DNA of 64,000 nucleotides from Rhizophlyctis rosea (GCA_027596075.1 JADGJC010000010.1:206668-270667), one strand, 5' to 3'. Positions 46,701 to 58,739 are shown, numbered from the stretch's first letter. Program-made: numbers and translations. The notes: generated from the sequence alone by a model not told the origin.

Positions 46701-46793
46701 ACTAACACCCACACGAATAACCTCCCTCGTCGAGCGGAAATTATCCAAAAGATACTTTACGTCACCGGCAGGGTCACGCATCATACGAACCAT
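43705..46793 (-). CDS. UvrD-type helicase C-half fused to RecB-like nuclease
   Basis: Exons 46793-44871, 44808-44652, 44569-44169 (weak GTTTCT donor) and 44088-43705 give about 954 residues up to a TAA. The N-terminal third holds only the second RecA domain of a UvrD/PcrA-type SF1A helicase: NFRSTREVIRVG (IV), TIHKSKGLERDVVFVL (V) and RIMYVAATRAKSAVHLV (VI). A PD-(D/E)XK nuclease domain of the RecB/Cas4 kind follows (YYAMFTCERKLHLD, EMEIDFLRM, QVLDAKYTEH..YQKIQIAIYY), with a Cys cluster (VCRGCDYYGVC) that could bind Fe-S, then a helix-hairpin-helix-like stretch (LIPGISKGAVKEL) and an RNase-H-like segment. This resembles bacterial RecB-like nuclease/helicase fusions. Motifs I-III of the first helicase are missing or decayed upstream. 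Confidence 0.6.
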
Positions 46794-46925
46794 CAATCCT
46801 GGATCCGCCCCTCGTCATTGGTAGATTGCCTGGTTGGGGTCTCCGACGAGTGTACGGTGACGGGGGGCAACGAGACGAATGAAAGTGTCTTGCCAGTAAT
46901 CGACGATGTCGAATTAGACATCTGA
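46794..46925 (-). pseudogene. Decayed SF1A helicase motif II-III remnant
   Basis: In the same frame as the downstream helicase, this piece reads as a UvrD motif II/III region. DIVDYWQDT stands where DEAQDT is expected, and TLVGDPNQAIYQ is motif III. An in-frame TAA sits just upstream (about 46917) and an in-frame TGA at 46817-46815 falls exactly where family members read F or W before RGADPG. The Walker A half expected further upstream was not found. Together this indicates a truncated, mutated 5' end rather than a missed intron. Confidence 0.6.
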
Positions 46926-46989
46926 CATTTCCATTACTTTTACCTTGATATTGAGATCTGAGCCATCGGGCAACCCCGTAAAGAATCAT

Positions 46990-48100
46990 ACCTTTTCCAT
47001 CCCTTGCCCAGTAAGCTTCGCAGATGTGGGATTGGTGACAAGTTCAGGTCTCTGGCGCCGCAAACGTGTGGGGAGATGATCTAGGCCCGTCCTCATCTCC
47101 TCATGGCCGCGCAAATTTCTTACTCACCAAGCCTTGACCCCATCCCGATATTTTCGACTCGCAATCTCTGGCGTATCAAAGTTTTCCAGATGTGAAGGCG
47201 AACGCCGCGATGAATACGGACGGAGGGGTTGAGTGGGTGCAGTACCTGAAGGGGATCTTTACAACTGTCTGGCGTGTTTCCATGGACAGCCGAACAAGGG
47301 CGGCAGATGGCAATAGCGGCAAGCTGGAGATAATACAACCTCCTTTCTTACATTTGGAGATTTGACACCAGGAGCAAGCCGTCTATCATCAAGGATTCAA
47401 GGAGAGCTTTTGGAGACTCGATCTCCAGGACGACAGGGGTCCCTACGGAACCTTGTCTGAGTTTTGGGGCGCCAACGCTAGCTAACGCTGATGGCTGAGC
47501 CCGCCTCCGGGAGGTCCGAGAACTTGGCGTGCCAGGTGCGCGCGGTTTGGACGCGTTTATGCGGTGCTGCTTTCCCCAGTTTCCCCTTGCTGAAATTCAA
47601 GACGCCAGTCTGGGCAATTTGCCACCTTGCATATCAGCCAAGATGTGCACTGGTCAAGGAGGAAGAATACCGTAACTATTCCATTTGTGAACCGGCGTGG
47701 GCACGGATGCCTTCGATTGACCTCCAATGCAGCAAGTCGTAATGCTGGAATACCGCTTCAGATTTGTATGCCAAGTTGCCAATAGGTGTTACCGGTACAT
47801 TTTTGGTTTTTGGTCGTCGGCGCTGGAGTATCCACAGGGATTTGTTGAATGTGGGTGATGCATGAGGGCGCCAGCACCCTTTTGGGTCCACTTAGCCTGC
47901 CTTAGCTGTGTGTTCACATACTTGCCCTTTTTGGCGGCTTGTGGCCACTTCCAAACTTCCAAAGCTCAACACAGCTGTTCACCCTCATGTTCTTCTCTTC
48001 GCAAGTCAATACCCGTCCACTTTCGTCTCGTCTCACCAGAGGATTGAAATTTACGGTAGCGACAATCTGGAGGTGACAGATTCATTTTGGAACCGTGCGC
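46990..48100. other. Intergenic or eroded upstream sequence
   Basis: No convincing gene is seen. If the nuclease-helicase gene was once complete, its first helicase domain should lie here on the minus strand. Only weak protein-like pieces exist (for example a minus frame at 47120-47338) and no Walker A motif. The right part is the promoter of the ankyrin gene. Confidence 0.35.
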
Positions 48101-49690
48101 ATGCAAGTGAGAATCCCCATATTAATGTGCCCTCCCCGCTGATTGTGCCTCTCCTCGCAGATTCGCACCTCCTGTGTTCCGAGTCCCAACGTGTCATCCC
48201 AACTACCTCCCCAACTTCCTCCCGAGCTCCTCCGCCACATTGCAACCCTGAGTCATCCTCTCATCGGTCGAAGCATTCGCGCCTGTGAAAAGGTCACTGC
48301 GAAGCTCATCACTCTGAACGATCTTCACAAAGCCGAAGCCGTTTGGCGATGGTACCACCAAGGGTTTCTTCACTGCTGGTGCTGGGTTGCTCGGAACGGC
48401 TACACTTTCATCGCTCGCCTCATCGAACAACATGCCACCACAGCCCAAACCAAACGATTCCTTTCCCTCAGTGCTGCCTACGGTCACCTTGATAATGTCA
48501 TATTTGCCATCGTGGAGATGGAAGACTCTACCATCGATGCCCAAGAACTCGGAAACGGTCTCATGAACGCCTCCCTCCATGGATACTTAGACATTGTGCA
48601 GTGGTTGTTGGACGCCCAGTTGGACCCAAACGGGACCCTTTGGTGCGATGCGCGTGTGGTTGGGGTCGGCAGCAGAGCATTTAGTTCCAATCGTGCCCTA
48701 TGGCTCGCTGCTGGCAACGGGCATGTGGAGATTGTTAGGGCACTCATAGATGCGGGGGCTAACCTGCAAAGGGACGGCAAAGATGCAATGGAGTTGGCAC
48801 TACGGAATGGGCATGCGGAGGTTTATGAAGTCTTCTATAATCTGGGTGTTAGGGTCTGGTGTCCCTACATAAGTTTCAGGATGCGATGTGAGGATGGGCA
48901 TGCCGCCATTGTTCGACTCCTTTTAGACACCGAGAAGATTCCCGACACTTCAGTGGGCGAGGGGTTGGAGGCAGCGGCACGCGGTGGCCATACTGACGTT
49001 GTCAGAATGCTCCTAGGTGCCGATGTTGCTATAAACACCTACGGCACAAGCGCAATCTTTGCGGCGGCACAGAAAGGACAGCTAGATGTTGTTGCTATCC
49101 TGCTGGATGCTGGAGTGAATCCGTCGAATGGCTACTGGGACGTTTTGGTGGCAGCCGCTTTCCATGGCCATCTCAACATCGTCACCTACCTCCTTCCACC
49201 CATCCAAATGGATATCAACCTTGCCTTCATCCAAGCCTCTTATAAAGGCCACCTCCATGTCGTTAAACTCCTTCTCGAGTCAGGGGCCGATCTACATGCC
49301 CGGAACGACGAAGCACTCTGCCTTGCCTCCGGGAATGGCGAACTGGACATGATTCAATTCCTCCTCTCCGCCGGTGCAGACGTCCACGCCCAGAACAACC
49401 GACCTCTCCAATCAGCGATTAGCGCCAACTGTGTCCCTATCGTGGGATCACTACTAAAGGCGGGAGCGGATATCGCACAGCTGCATAATAAAGATAGCCT
49501 GTTTGCTGCGGCCAAGGGGGGGATTGCGGGAATGGTGAAGTGTCTTCTGCAGAACGGTGCGGATCCGCATATTGGGCATTGGATGGATGAAGAAGTCAAG
49601 AAGTTTAGCGAGGAGATGGAGGTTTTGAAGGAATGTGGGTACGGGGAGGGGTTGCCGAAATGTGTGAGGAGGAGTGAGAGGAGACGATGA
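48101..49690 (+). CDS. Ankyrin repeat protein with two-codon first exon
   Basis: The 3' exon 48161-49690 has no in-frame ATG near its start. The best start is a two-codon exon at 48101-48106 (ATG CAA) joined through a 54-bp intron (GTGAGA..CTCGCAG), giving 511 residues. An F-box-like helix (LPPQLPPELLRHIATLS) is followed by a region with conserved Trp and Cys and then about 11-12 ankyrin repeats (GNGHVEIVRALIDAGANL, GHLHVVKLLLESGADLHARN). The repeats are classical, unlike the Trp-Trp type of the protein at 35960. Such proteins serve as interaction modules, and an SCF-adaptor role is possible if the N-terminal helix is a genuine F-box (inference). Confidence 0.75.
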
Positions 49691-50331
49691 GATTTATGGC
49701 TGTGGCCGCTGTCTTACAGGTAGGGTTGAGGTTTCTGAGTTATTGGGTGTACAGTATATTGATCTTCATGCATTGAAGCAGGCAATTTCGTAGGTGGTGT
49801 GGTATCAGAATTGGCTGAGGATGCCAGTGGATGTACTACCCTTGTTGTTGATAATGATGAGTCCAAGCCTTTTCTCATGGCAAGTGTGCAGGTAATGAAG
49901 GCGCAAAATCTTTTGCATGTGATGGACTGTCTCATACACCAAGAGTTTGGGGATGAGTGGTAACATATTGCGTTGGATTTCATCAAATAGTGCATCAAAT
50001 TGATAACACCATCTCACGGGATGCCCATTGTTGTTCGCGAACAGGTATTCAAAAGCAATGAGTAACCACAATAACATTCATTGAATATTCACCATTCTAT
50101 GCCATTTCAGTTCTAAACTCTATGATGAAACTTTGCTGGAAATTCCTAAATTACATATCTACAAACTGTTGTAATCGATCACACTCCTCATTATATGGTG
50201 CTGTACAGCTGATTACTCTGTCGTACGGAGAGAGCTGCGAGGAACTTTCCAACAGACCTGTGCGAAAGAACGCAAAGAGCCGGATTAGTCGCAACTCTTT
50301 GATGGATCCGATTGCACGCGGAAAGTGATCC
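49691..50331. other. Convergent intergenic, possible extra 3' exon of Furry gene
   Basis: Between convergent genes, a minus frame at 50077-49805 is protein-like (around YQFDALFDEIQRNMLPLIP). The Furry block upstream ends at AG/GTAAGG, a strong donor that coincides with its stop codon. The scaffold may therefore continue into this stretch, but the acceptor is not clear. Confidence 0.35.
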
Positions 50332-53300
50332 TTACCTCACAGCACCAATGGGGACTTCCACTTCCGGTAGTCCTTCCACCCGACCTTGACTCGTCAGATC
50401 TACCTCTCGCATTCCATCTTCCTCTGATCCAGGCCCATCCCCACCACCAACAACAAACCCAACTAAGTCTTCAATTTCTCCATCGTACCCCCCATCTCCC
50501 TCCAAAAACATCACTTTCTTAACCAATCCCTTCAACCCCCCCAGTCCTCCCAATCGTCTTCCATTACCTCCGCTTCCACCTCCACCAAGACTCCACAACA
50601 CTCTGATCATCTTGATCACTGTCCTAGTGTATGCTGGTCCCATTTGCATTGCCTGCGAGAAGAAGTCTGATAGGTTGGTGGCGTAATCAGGGATGAAGAG
50701 CTGGAAGATGTTTGCTGTGCACTTTTCCAGGAGGTCCGTTGTGAAACTTTGTGCTGGATTTTGGCCGCTTTGTTGGAGAGAGGCAGAGAAGTTGAAAGGT
50801 GTGTCGGCATCAGTGTCGGTCAAGGTTTGAAGGCAGCGGATCGTGCCAGTGAACTCGTAGGGGCGTTTGAGAGTCAGAGCATCTTTCAATTGTGATGCGA
50901 TGTTTTCCACCTGGATGTTGTCGAGGAGTTAGATGATGCGGCGTGATCATTTCTTCTCATATCACAAGATACCAACCGCAACAAGCCCGCCCTCACCACT
51001 TTCCCCATTTGCAACCTCGTCCATTCTCACGAACAACCAAACCAGGGAATAGAGAACCATATACACCAAGCTCGCTGGCGAAGGATCCACCATGTACTCG
51101 GGTAGCACCGTCCAACTGGTTAGCAACAAGTCAAAAGCCTTCTCTTGTATACCCCGCATCCGCTCGCTTAATTTCACATCATCAGTTGGTAAGGGGAAGA
51201 GGCCTTGGAGCAGAAGGGGTTGCAGTCCACTGAAAGTGCCGGTAGGTGGATTTGAGAGGGCTTCAAATTGCCGTTGGAAAGGAGAATCTTGGCCAAAAGA
51301 GGACGGTTCTGAAGGGACGGTTGTGAGGTACAAGCGACAGTTGTCTAATGCGAGAGAGTAGAGAGTCGGGAACTGTTGTGCAGGTAGGTTGAGGAGGCTA
51401 GTTGGGGCCGAAGGCACGGATTAGGGAACATCATCAAACCGTATCAATTAAATACAAGAGAGACTTACGAGACAGCCGCCCAGAACAAAATTGCCTCATC
51501 GACGAGCGTTCCGGACTTGCCGTGAAGGACGATCAAGATCTGATTGAGAGGCCATATGTAAGAATCACATCGAACGCATGCGCGTGCAATAGGACCGCAG
51601 CAGCCAATGAACGCACCTGATGCAGTTTTAAGATGCCAACCAGTACTCTTTCAGTACTCTTGACAACGCCCCTCTTTCCCTCTGCCAGACCTGCCCATCC
51701 TCCGCCCTCATCACCATTGCGTACAATCTCACCCTCAACACTCATCAACACAGCCACATTGTCGTACAACCGCGATGTTAAAGCGTTCAAATTACCCGGA
51801 TGAGGGTGCGGCATGGATGCATTTGACACACGCGATGGGGTCGTCAACTGCATGGGGAGGGTGGATGCTGATCTGGGATGCGTGGATGGTGAGATGAGGA
51901 GGGCATAGGTTTCGATAGCTCGGACTGCATGGTCGGGGCCCTACAATGTTGCGAATATTAGTTTGTAAACAAAGATTTTCAAACTTATGCCAAAGAGAGA
52001 AACGCTTTTGGATGCGTTGACGTACAAGGTAGCCCTCCGTCGCCCAGTTCAAAGCTTCGGCAGCAAAGTCAGTACGAAGATTGCCGTGTTCTTTGCCAAA
52101 AATGGACAATAGCATCTCCAAGAACTCGGCGATTGGGACGCGGATGAAACGATCCTCCAAAGCTGGGGCCGTACCGCTATGATGGACGAACAGAATTCAT
52201 GTGAATATCCGCAAGTCCATATTGTAAACCAAGACAAACACATACCTAATCCGATCACTTTCCCAATCAATATGGCATGTCGCTGTATCAATCAACACCA
52301 ACAACCTCCTCAACTTCTCCCCTTCGTCCCCTTCCCCTTCCAACTCTCCAACCCTCGCTTCTGAATGCAACATCGCGATATACCCCTCAACCAGCGCATG
52401 CAACAAATACGTCGACACGCTGTTCTCCTGCAACCGCATAGGCAGATGCAACATCACATAATTCAACAACACCGGCAAATGCGCCGCAACCCTTCCAAAC
52501 TCCTGTACCAAAAGTTCCGAGACCAACATCACTGCCGACTTGCAGCTCTTGGTGTACTCGCTTCCCGGTGCCGGTGTAGGTACATCCGCCCCAGCCTCCC
52601 CACTCAACGCAGTGCACAAGACATTAATGTAGTCCCTCACAACAGGTGTCCAAGGCTTCGCGTCCTCCTGCCCAGCTTCCAGCTCCCCGCTACCCGTACG
52701 CCTCTTCCATGGGAAGGCCCCACTACCCAAATGCCAAACCAGTCCGCTCACAACTCGCTCCGGGTGCACCGCAAACACTTTTGTCAGCAATCCAACAGAC
52801 AGATCCCTCAACAGATCGATCCGTCCGCAAATAGCTACAAGAACATCCGTAACAACACTCGCATTGCCCTCCCCAAACTCATTGCTCCGCATCATTTCTT
52901 CCCAACATGTTGCGACATGCTCCTCTGCACCGCGGGGCGGCGGGCGGTAGAATGCGGCGTCCATCAGGAATCGGAACACTTCAACATTGACCATGTCCTC
53001 CGATTGCTTGTCGAGATCGGGTCCGCCGCCGCAGGTGAGGTCGATGTAGCGGCACCAAGGAACGATGACTTCGAGGACCCATTGTTGACCGGGCACCAGC
53101 ATCATGCTGGCTCGTTCCCCGCCGGTCTTTGCAGCACTTCGGCTCGCGCGCACCGCTTCCCATAAGAAGCTGGGTGCGTCTCCGGGGAAGAGGTCAGCGG
53201 CTACAGAAGAGATTTCCAGCACTCTAGGCCGCAAAACGGATGCCACCGAAGAATAAAACGCTCCTGTATGCTTGGCGAAGAAGGTCGAAACGTCAAAGTT

Positions 53301-56300
53301 GGGGTCCGGATTGAAGTTCAAAAAGAGTTCCCGGATGAAAAGGAATGCACGGGTACGGATGCGTTTCTCGATGTGAAGCATGTTGTAGCATCCGAAGAAA
53401 ATTAGACTTCCCATATTTTGACGGAGCTTGATAGCAGCGTCTTCGTCAATGAGTGGGTAAATCAACATATTGGCGTGCTCGTCTCCTTCTTCCCCGAAGG
53501 CGTTTTCGCCATCGGCACGGGGTGGCAGTGCATGTAGACTTGAAACGTAGGATTCGGAGGTAGTAATGCGGGTGTCTGCGCCAGACAGGAAAAGTTGTGG
53601 ACCACGGCTCACGCGAGGTAGAACTTGCTCGAAAATGGGATCGATGAAGGTTGTGGGACGAGGAGACCGGCCGCTGCAATTGGAGATGGTAAATACCGAA
53701 ACAAAAACACAATACTGCCAAACAATCAATCAAACTGAATTTTACCTATACGCCTGCGCCAAAACAGTACCCAAAACATTCTCATAGTTGTACAACATTT
53801 CCGGCGTAATGACCTTATACCCCGCAGCCTCCAACCCAACCAACCAATTCAAAGTATCCGTCCCCACATTCCTCGCCCCACCGCCCGTCTCATCCCCAGC
53901 CCCAAACACATCCCCCAAAACTAAAATCTTCTCCGCAGCCATCCCAATCTTCTCAACCAACCGTCCCCTGTAATGCGCCAACTTCTCTCTCTCCGCCGCT
54001 GTCGCACCCCCAGAAGCACCAGGACTAACAACCCCAACACCGCCAACCTCCTCCACAATCCCATACCACTCCTTCAAATTCGCCACAATCCCCCTGCGAA
54101 CCTCAACGCCCCATCTAGCCTCCGGAATTGGTTTCGGATCCGCCTCCTTCCCACCCTCACCACCCTCCTTACCACCTTCCACACTCCCCCCTTCCTCCCT
54201 CCACCTCCTCATCCTCTCGCTCTGCAACCCCTCACAAACCCTCTGCACAATCACACAATAATCAGTAGCCATCTTCACCCTTCCCACCGGCCCATTCATC
54301 AAAAACCCAACATCGCTCAACCCCTCCCCAGCCTCCTGCAAGAAATCTGTCACCACATCCACAATCGTCCGACCTTGCGGTAAGACACTGGCTTCCTGAA
54401 TCAAATACTCGAAATCAGGTGTCTGAGTAATCGCACGCAACGTCGTGATGCAGTGCGCCAACATCCGCGGGTGGAATCGTTGCGTCGCGCGGTAAGAGTC
54501 GTACCATTCCCAAAGACTGTGGACATAAAGCTGGACAATACTCCGATGCACGAAATACGAAGCCGATACAACAGCCTTAATCTCCCACTGATTATCCGAG
54601 TTCAAAATCGGCGCCAAAAAGTCCTTAAACTCATTGAACAACAACTGATCACACCGATTCTGCGGCTGTTGCGTATACTCCACTTCACTAACTTCCGGCA
54701 CGCCTCCTAACCCCATCAATATTCCCAGATACGCAACATAAGTACCAACAAACTCGGGCGTGACACCTTCCAAAGAAGTCATATACGGCACACCGACACT
54801 CCGCAGAAACTTCGCAGCATGACGCACAGCTTTTGCACGACCGTAATGCGAGAACTGCCTTGCACATTCACCGAGATAAAACCGCCAAAGCACCGTGTAA
54901 TCGGACTCCGCAACCATACGAATAGAAAGCGTATCAAGTCCACACGTCACAGCAGGCGTCAAAAGATGACCAAACAAATCGTTCTCCAAGAACGCATACA
55001 AAGCATGCTTCGTAACAATCGGCTCGGTCCTCATCAAAATCGCATGTAAGGGCAACGGTGTCGCTCCACCATTCTCCCCCGCAACGTCATCATCAAAGCT
55101 TCCCATCCACTCCATGATCCCGCAAAACGCTTCCAAGATGTCCAAACAAGTCTTTCGGATCCGCGAGTTGGGACGAGCGAGGAAGACCATCATCGCTGCA
55201 TCCAATTTACATGAGACGCGGTGAACGATGTCGCGGTCTTGGGTGTCGATGGAGTCGGCAGTGCGTGGACCGAGGGTTGTGGACCAAAGGTTTATGAGGT
55301 GGGCTAAGTGGATGAGGACGGTGCAGAGGGAGATGTCGTCTTGGTATGGGGTTGTCTTGAGGTAGTTGAGGAAACCGTTTATGATGCTGCGGAATGGCGG
55401 GTATAGGTTATGAATCGAGATTCAGTTAATCCATCAACACCACAATAACAGCGAATGAAATGGACCATCGCAGTCCTCCTCACCTCAACCTCATCTCCCC
55501 AACCTCCTCAAAAATCCTCCCCAAAGTCCATCCAACCTCCCTCGCAACCTCCTCATGCGCATGCACCAAATACGCCCCAATAAACCACTGCCCACTCACA
55601 AGTTCCGGCGCAGGCATGAATGGCACAATCCTAATCACCTCCTTAAACAGTCTCAACACCACCATCTGATTCGTATCCAACTTCAACTTCCCCTGTCGCG
55701 CGCTCCAGTTGGCTTCAACCAACGGCGAGGAGAGAATGAGACGGGATATATCGGATGGAGAGGTGGGGAGTGAACACGCTTCGAGCCAGTGAGTAATTGC
55801 ACGAGCGACTTTAGCGTTCGTTTGTGCGTTGGAGGGGACGGATGGAGACGTTGGCGTGGAGTCACCATTAGCAGTGCCTTTCCTCTGCAACGTCGCACCC
55901 CCACCACTCCTACTCAACGTGCTTCCCACCGCCCTCCCTAAAGTCTCCACCCCCGTACTCCCACTTTGCGGCCGTCGACTCTCCAAACTAGCCCTACCAA
56001 CCCCCAAGTTCTCCCCCGCCCGTCCATCCTTCTCCCCAACCTGCTGTGCCAACTTCTCCACAAGCCCATCAACAGACCCTCTCGCCTCCGCCTCCCTCAA
56101 ATGCGCCTCCCGTTCCGCCTCAACATCCTCCTTCCCACTCCCAAACCCATCAAAGACCCCACTCTCATCAGCACCAACAACACCAAGGCTGTCCCGCCCC
56201 TTACTTTCGCTTCCACCACTTTCCTCACCACTCTGCCCGCTCCGTCTAACACGCGGAGCAATGTCTACAACGCGCCCGCTGCGGCCTAGGACGTCCACAC

Positions 56301-58217
56301 CGGCGAATTGGTCGCAGACGTGCAGCATTTGGGATAGGGAGCCTTCGAATTCGAAGGGGATTTCGGAGAGGAGGTATTGAAAGTTTGGATCGCGGGTTGC
56401 GGCTGAGGCTGGGGAGGAGAATCCGCTGTCGGGGTCGAGGATGATGCGGAGGGAGCGGGTGCCGATGTAGAAGATTTCTATTGATGTGTCGGTGTTACGG
56501 GTTTCGAGGAGGTGGGAGATGAGCTTGAGGGAAATTTGGAGACTGTGTATCAAATGAGAGAGATTATGTCAAAGAGAAGGCGAAAAAATTTCAACGTTTG
56601 CATGAGTAACTCACTTATGAACAGCCATCTGCACAACAACCCCAACAACAGTATCCAGATTCTCCACCCCAATTGGGCCCTTCCTCTTCACAAACAATAT
56701 ATCCGCAATCTCCTTCACCCTAGCCGTCATAACATCGTACCCTTCCTCTCCAACCGGGCGCGTCAAATACGCAAAGCGGCCAACATCGCCTCCAACTTCC
56801 CTAATCGACGCTGCATCGTTTCCATCATGATTCGACGTCGACGCACTGCCCTCAACAAGCGCCCGTGCGCGGGTTTTCGTGTCCGCGTAGAACCGGCCAG
56901 AGAGGAGTTGGAGGAGGCAGCCGTACACGTACGATTTCAGTTTCGGTCGCGGCGCAAGGTCAGACGTAATATATATATCAACTTGTTGCGCAAAGTAGTA
57001 TCCTGGCATGTTGACAAGAAGAACAGCGAGGAGTTTCATTGTTGCGGGGCGGAGTTCTTCGCTTTGTATGACCCAGCGCTGGGCCTTTTTGTGCAGGTCT
57101 TTGAGGAAGGCTAGGAGGGTTGATTCCCAGGGTTGGAGGATTTTTTGGGAGGGTGTAAAATCTAGGGGTTGGATGCTGCGTTCGAGGGCGTGGATGCAGG
57201 CTATGCGGAGTTGGGGTTTTTTGGTTTTGTCGATGTGGGAGAGGAGGTGGGTGAGGTGGGTTAGGAGGGTTTGAGAGGATTTTTCGCTTGTTGGCTGTGA
57301 GGTGGGGAGTGTGTTGGTGTGGCTTTGTTTACAGATAAATGTTAGATATGGTTCAGGAGATGCACTCCATACCTGGGCTGATATGTATCGAGTCGCAGAT
57401 AGCATGGTGACAATTTCTTCAGGGGATGATTTTCTGGTAACGTCCAATATGTGGCCGACTTGCTCAATAATCATCGGTCGTCTGGTAACAAGTATTGAAC
57501 CATTGATCAGTACAAAGATATTGTATTCTCTTTTTTCACTTTCTCCTCCAAAGCTTTCCAGGTACTCACTCGACAATCGCAACATCTCCCAACACAATCG
57601 CCCACCGCATCATCACCAGATCAAACACACTCTGATCAATCACCCTTCTCGATGCTGCTGCCCTCAAATAGTAAAACGCATGCCGAATCACGAGCACCAG
57701 CGTTTCACGTGAGAAGTTTTCAGTTTGCGGCACGATGAACTTTGTGACATATGTGAGAGCGTCGAGAACGGAGAATGTCATTTGGAGTTTCTAAGGTAGC
57801 AGATGGTTTTATTGATTGCTTCCACCCAATTCAACAAACCGACTGGCGTAGCTTACCACCCACTCCAATGCTTCTGAATTTCTCACTGCGCCGGATGGCA
57901 ACTTTCTGAGAAAGCTTTCATAACCGTAAGGTGATCGTGGCATGTCAGGGATGTCTTGTGGGAGGATGAGGAGGAGGGAGCGAATGAGGGAGTCGTAGTA
58001 GCAAGGAGGGATGGCGCGGATGATGGAGATGAAGTGTGTGTGGAAGGGTTCGTGGTGAGGTGTGGTTGCTAGTGGGAACTAAAATCGAGAAGGATGAGTA
58101 CTTGAATAACATGCAGTGATTGCCATACTCCCCACTCCCTTCCCACTGCCACACTGCCTTTCTTGAATTTGCCGCTCTCCAAGCCATGCTCTCCAGCTTC
58201 ACCTCTTCGCTATCCAC
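50332..58217 (-). CDS. Furry/TAO3/MOR2 cell-morphogenesis scaffold
   Basis: A large multi-exon gene on the minus strand, roughly 2,300 residues. The main coding blocks are 57597-56611, 56553-55480, 55205-53742, 53700-52197, 52160-51792, 51853-51533, 51417-50962 and 50910-50332, with shorter pieces near 57781-57566 and 58090-57890. HEAT/armadillo-like helices run throughout. Family-like positions include LTRPVGEEGYDVMTARVKEI, FYIGTRSLRIILD, QWVLEVIVPWCRYIDLT, the block KSAVMLVSELLVQEFGRVAAHLPVLL and FSGLQPLLLQGLFPLP. One junction was checked at base level (TATAG/GTAAAA..TTGCAG/CGGCCGG). Furry proteins scaffold NDR kinases (Cbk1/Orb6) for polarised growth. The exact N-terminus is unresolved, and the 3' end may extend past 50332. 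Confidence 0.75.
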
Positions 58218-58319
58218 CCTTTCCCTATCAGCCCAATAATCTTCATTCCCCTCCTAATCGGCACTTCCTCCAACCCCTGTTCTTGTATCTCAGGATCATG
58301 GTGTCACCTCATTCTTGCC

Positions 58320-58733
58320 TTAATTGCCCTTCACCACTTCCCTGCAAGGCTGCTTCTGATCATTGTCCCATGCCTTACTCACATGTCTAATACCAGTCTT
58401 GCCAAGATTGCCAACCATCCATGCAGCCAAATCCTCCAACCATCTCGTGACGCAATTTGTGATTACATCAGCATTCAACTGATGCTCCATTTTCATTAGT
58501 TGCGCTTGCAAGGCCATGATCTTGTTTCTTGTCTGGTCTGCCAGGGAGTAGTTTTCTGTGCGAATAGCGGTCTCCTTGACCAAAGACATTTCGTTTATGG
58601 CATTGCGGAGCTTTTGGACGTACAGCTGTGGAGGCTTATGAGAGGAGGGCTCAGCGAATAGGGCGGAACAAAAGGCTATACGTACCTCGTCCGCCTCCAC
58701 GGCGTTGTTTGGTATGGCCTGCGGGCTGTACAT
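58320..58733 (-). CDS. UVR-motif coiled-coil small protein
   Basis: Exon 1 is 58733-58686 (16 codons), the intron is 58685-58626 (60 bp, GTACGT..CACAG), and exon 2 is 58625-58320, giving 117 residues. Residues about 27-62 match the UVR pattern (KETAIRTENYSLADQTRNKI, then ALQAQL), a helical hairpin found in UvrB/UvrC, Clp adaptors and some eukaryotic proteins. A strong GTGAGT donor lies inside exon 2 near 58385, so this may instead be the first exons of the Furry gene downstream, although no phase-compatible acceptor with good context was settled. As a stand-alone protein its function is unknown. Confidence 0.5.
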   Translation of the reverse strand: MYSPQAIPNNAVEADEVRIAFCSALFAEPSSHKPPQLYVQKLRNAINEMSLVKETAIRTENYSLADQTRNKIMALQAQLMKMEHQLNADVITNCVTRWLEDLAAWMVGNLGKTGIRHVSKAWDNDQKQPCREVVKGN

Positions 58734-58739
58734 TGGGCT

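Noticed and set aside
52365..53165. 266-codon plus-strand frame, Arg/His/Gln-rich
   Set aside because: It is the antisense reading of the Furry block. The minus strand shows HEAT-like helices and family-like positions.
55829..56380. 183-codon plus-strand Pro/Ser/Leu-rich frame
   Set aside because: It is the antisense shadow of the Ser/Gly/Glu-rich linker in the Furry gene.
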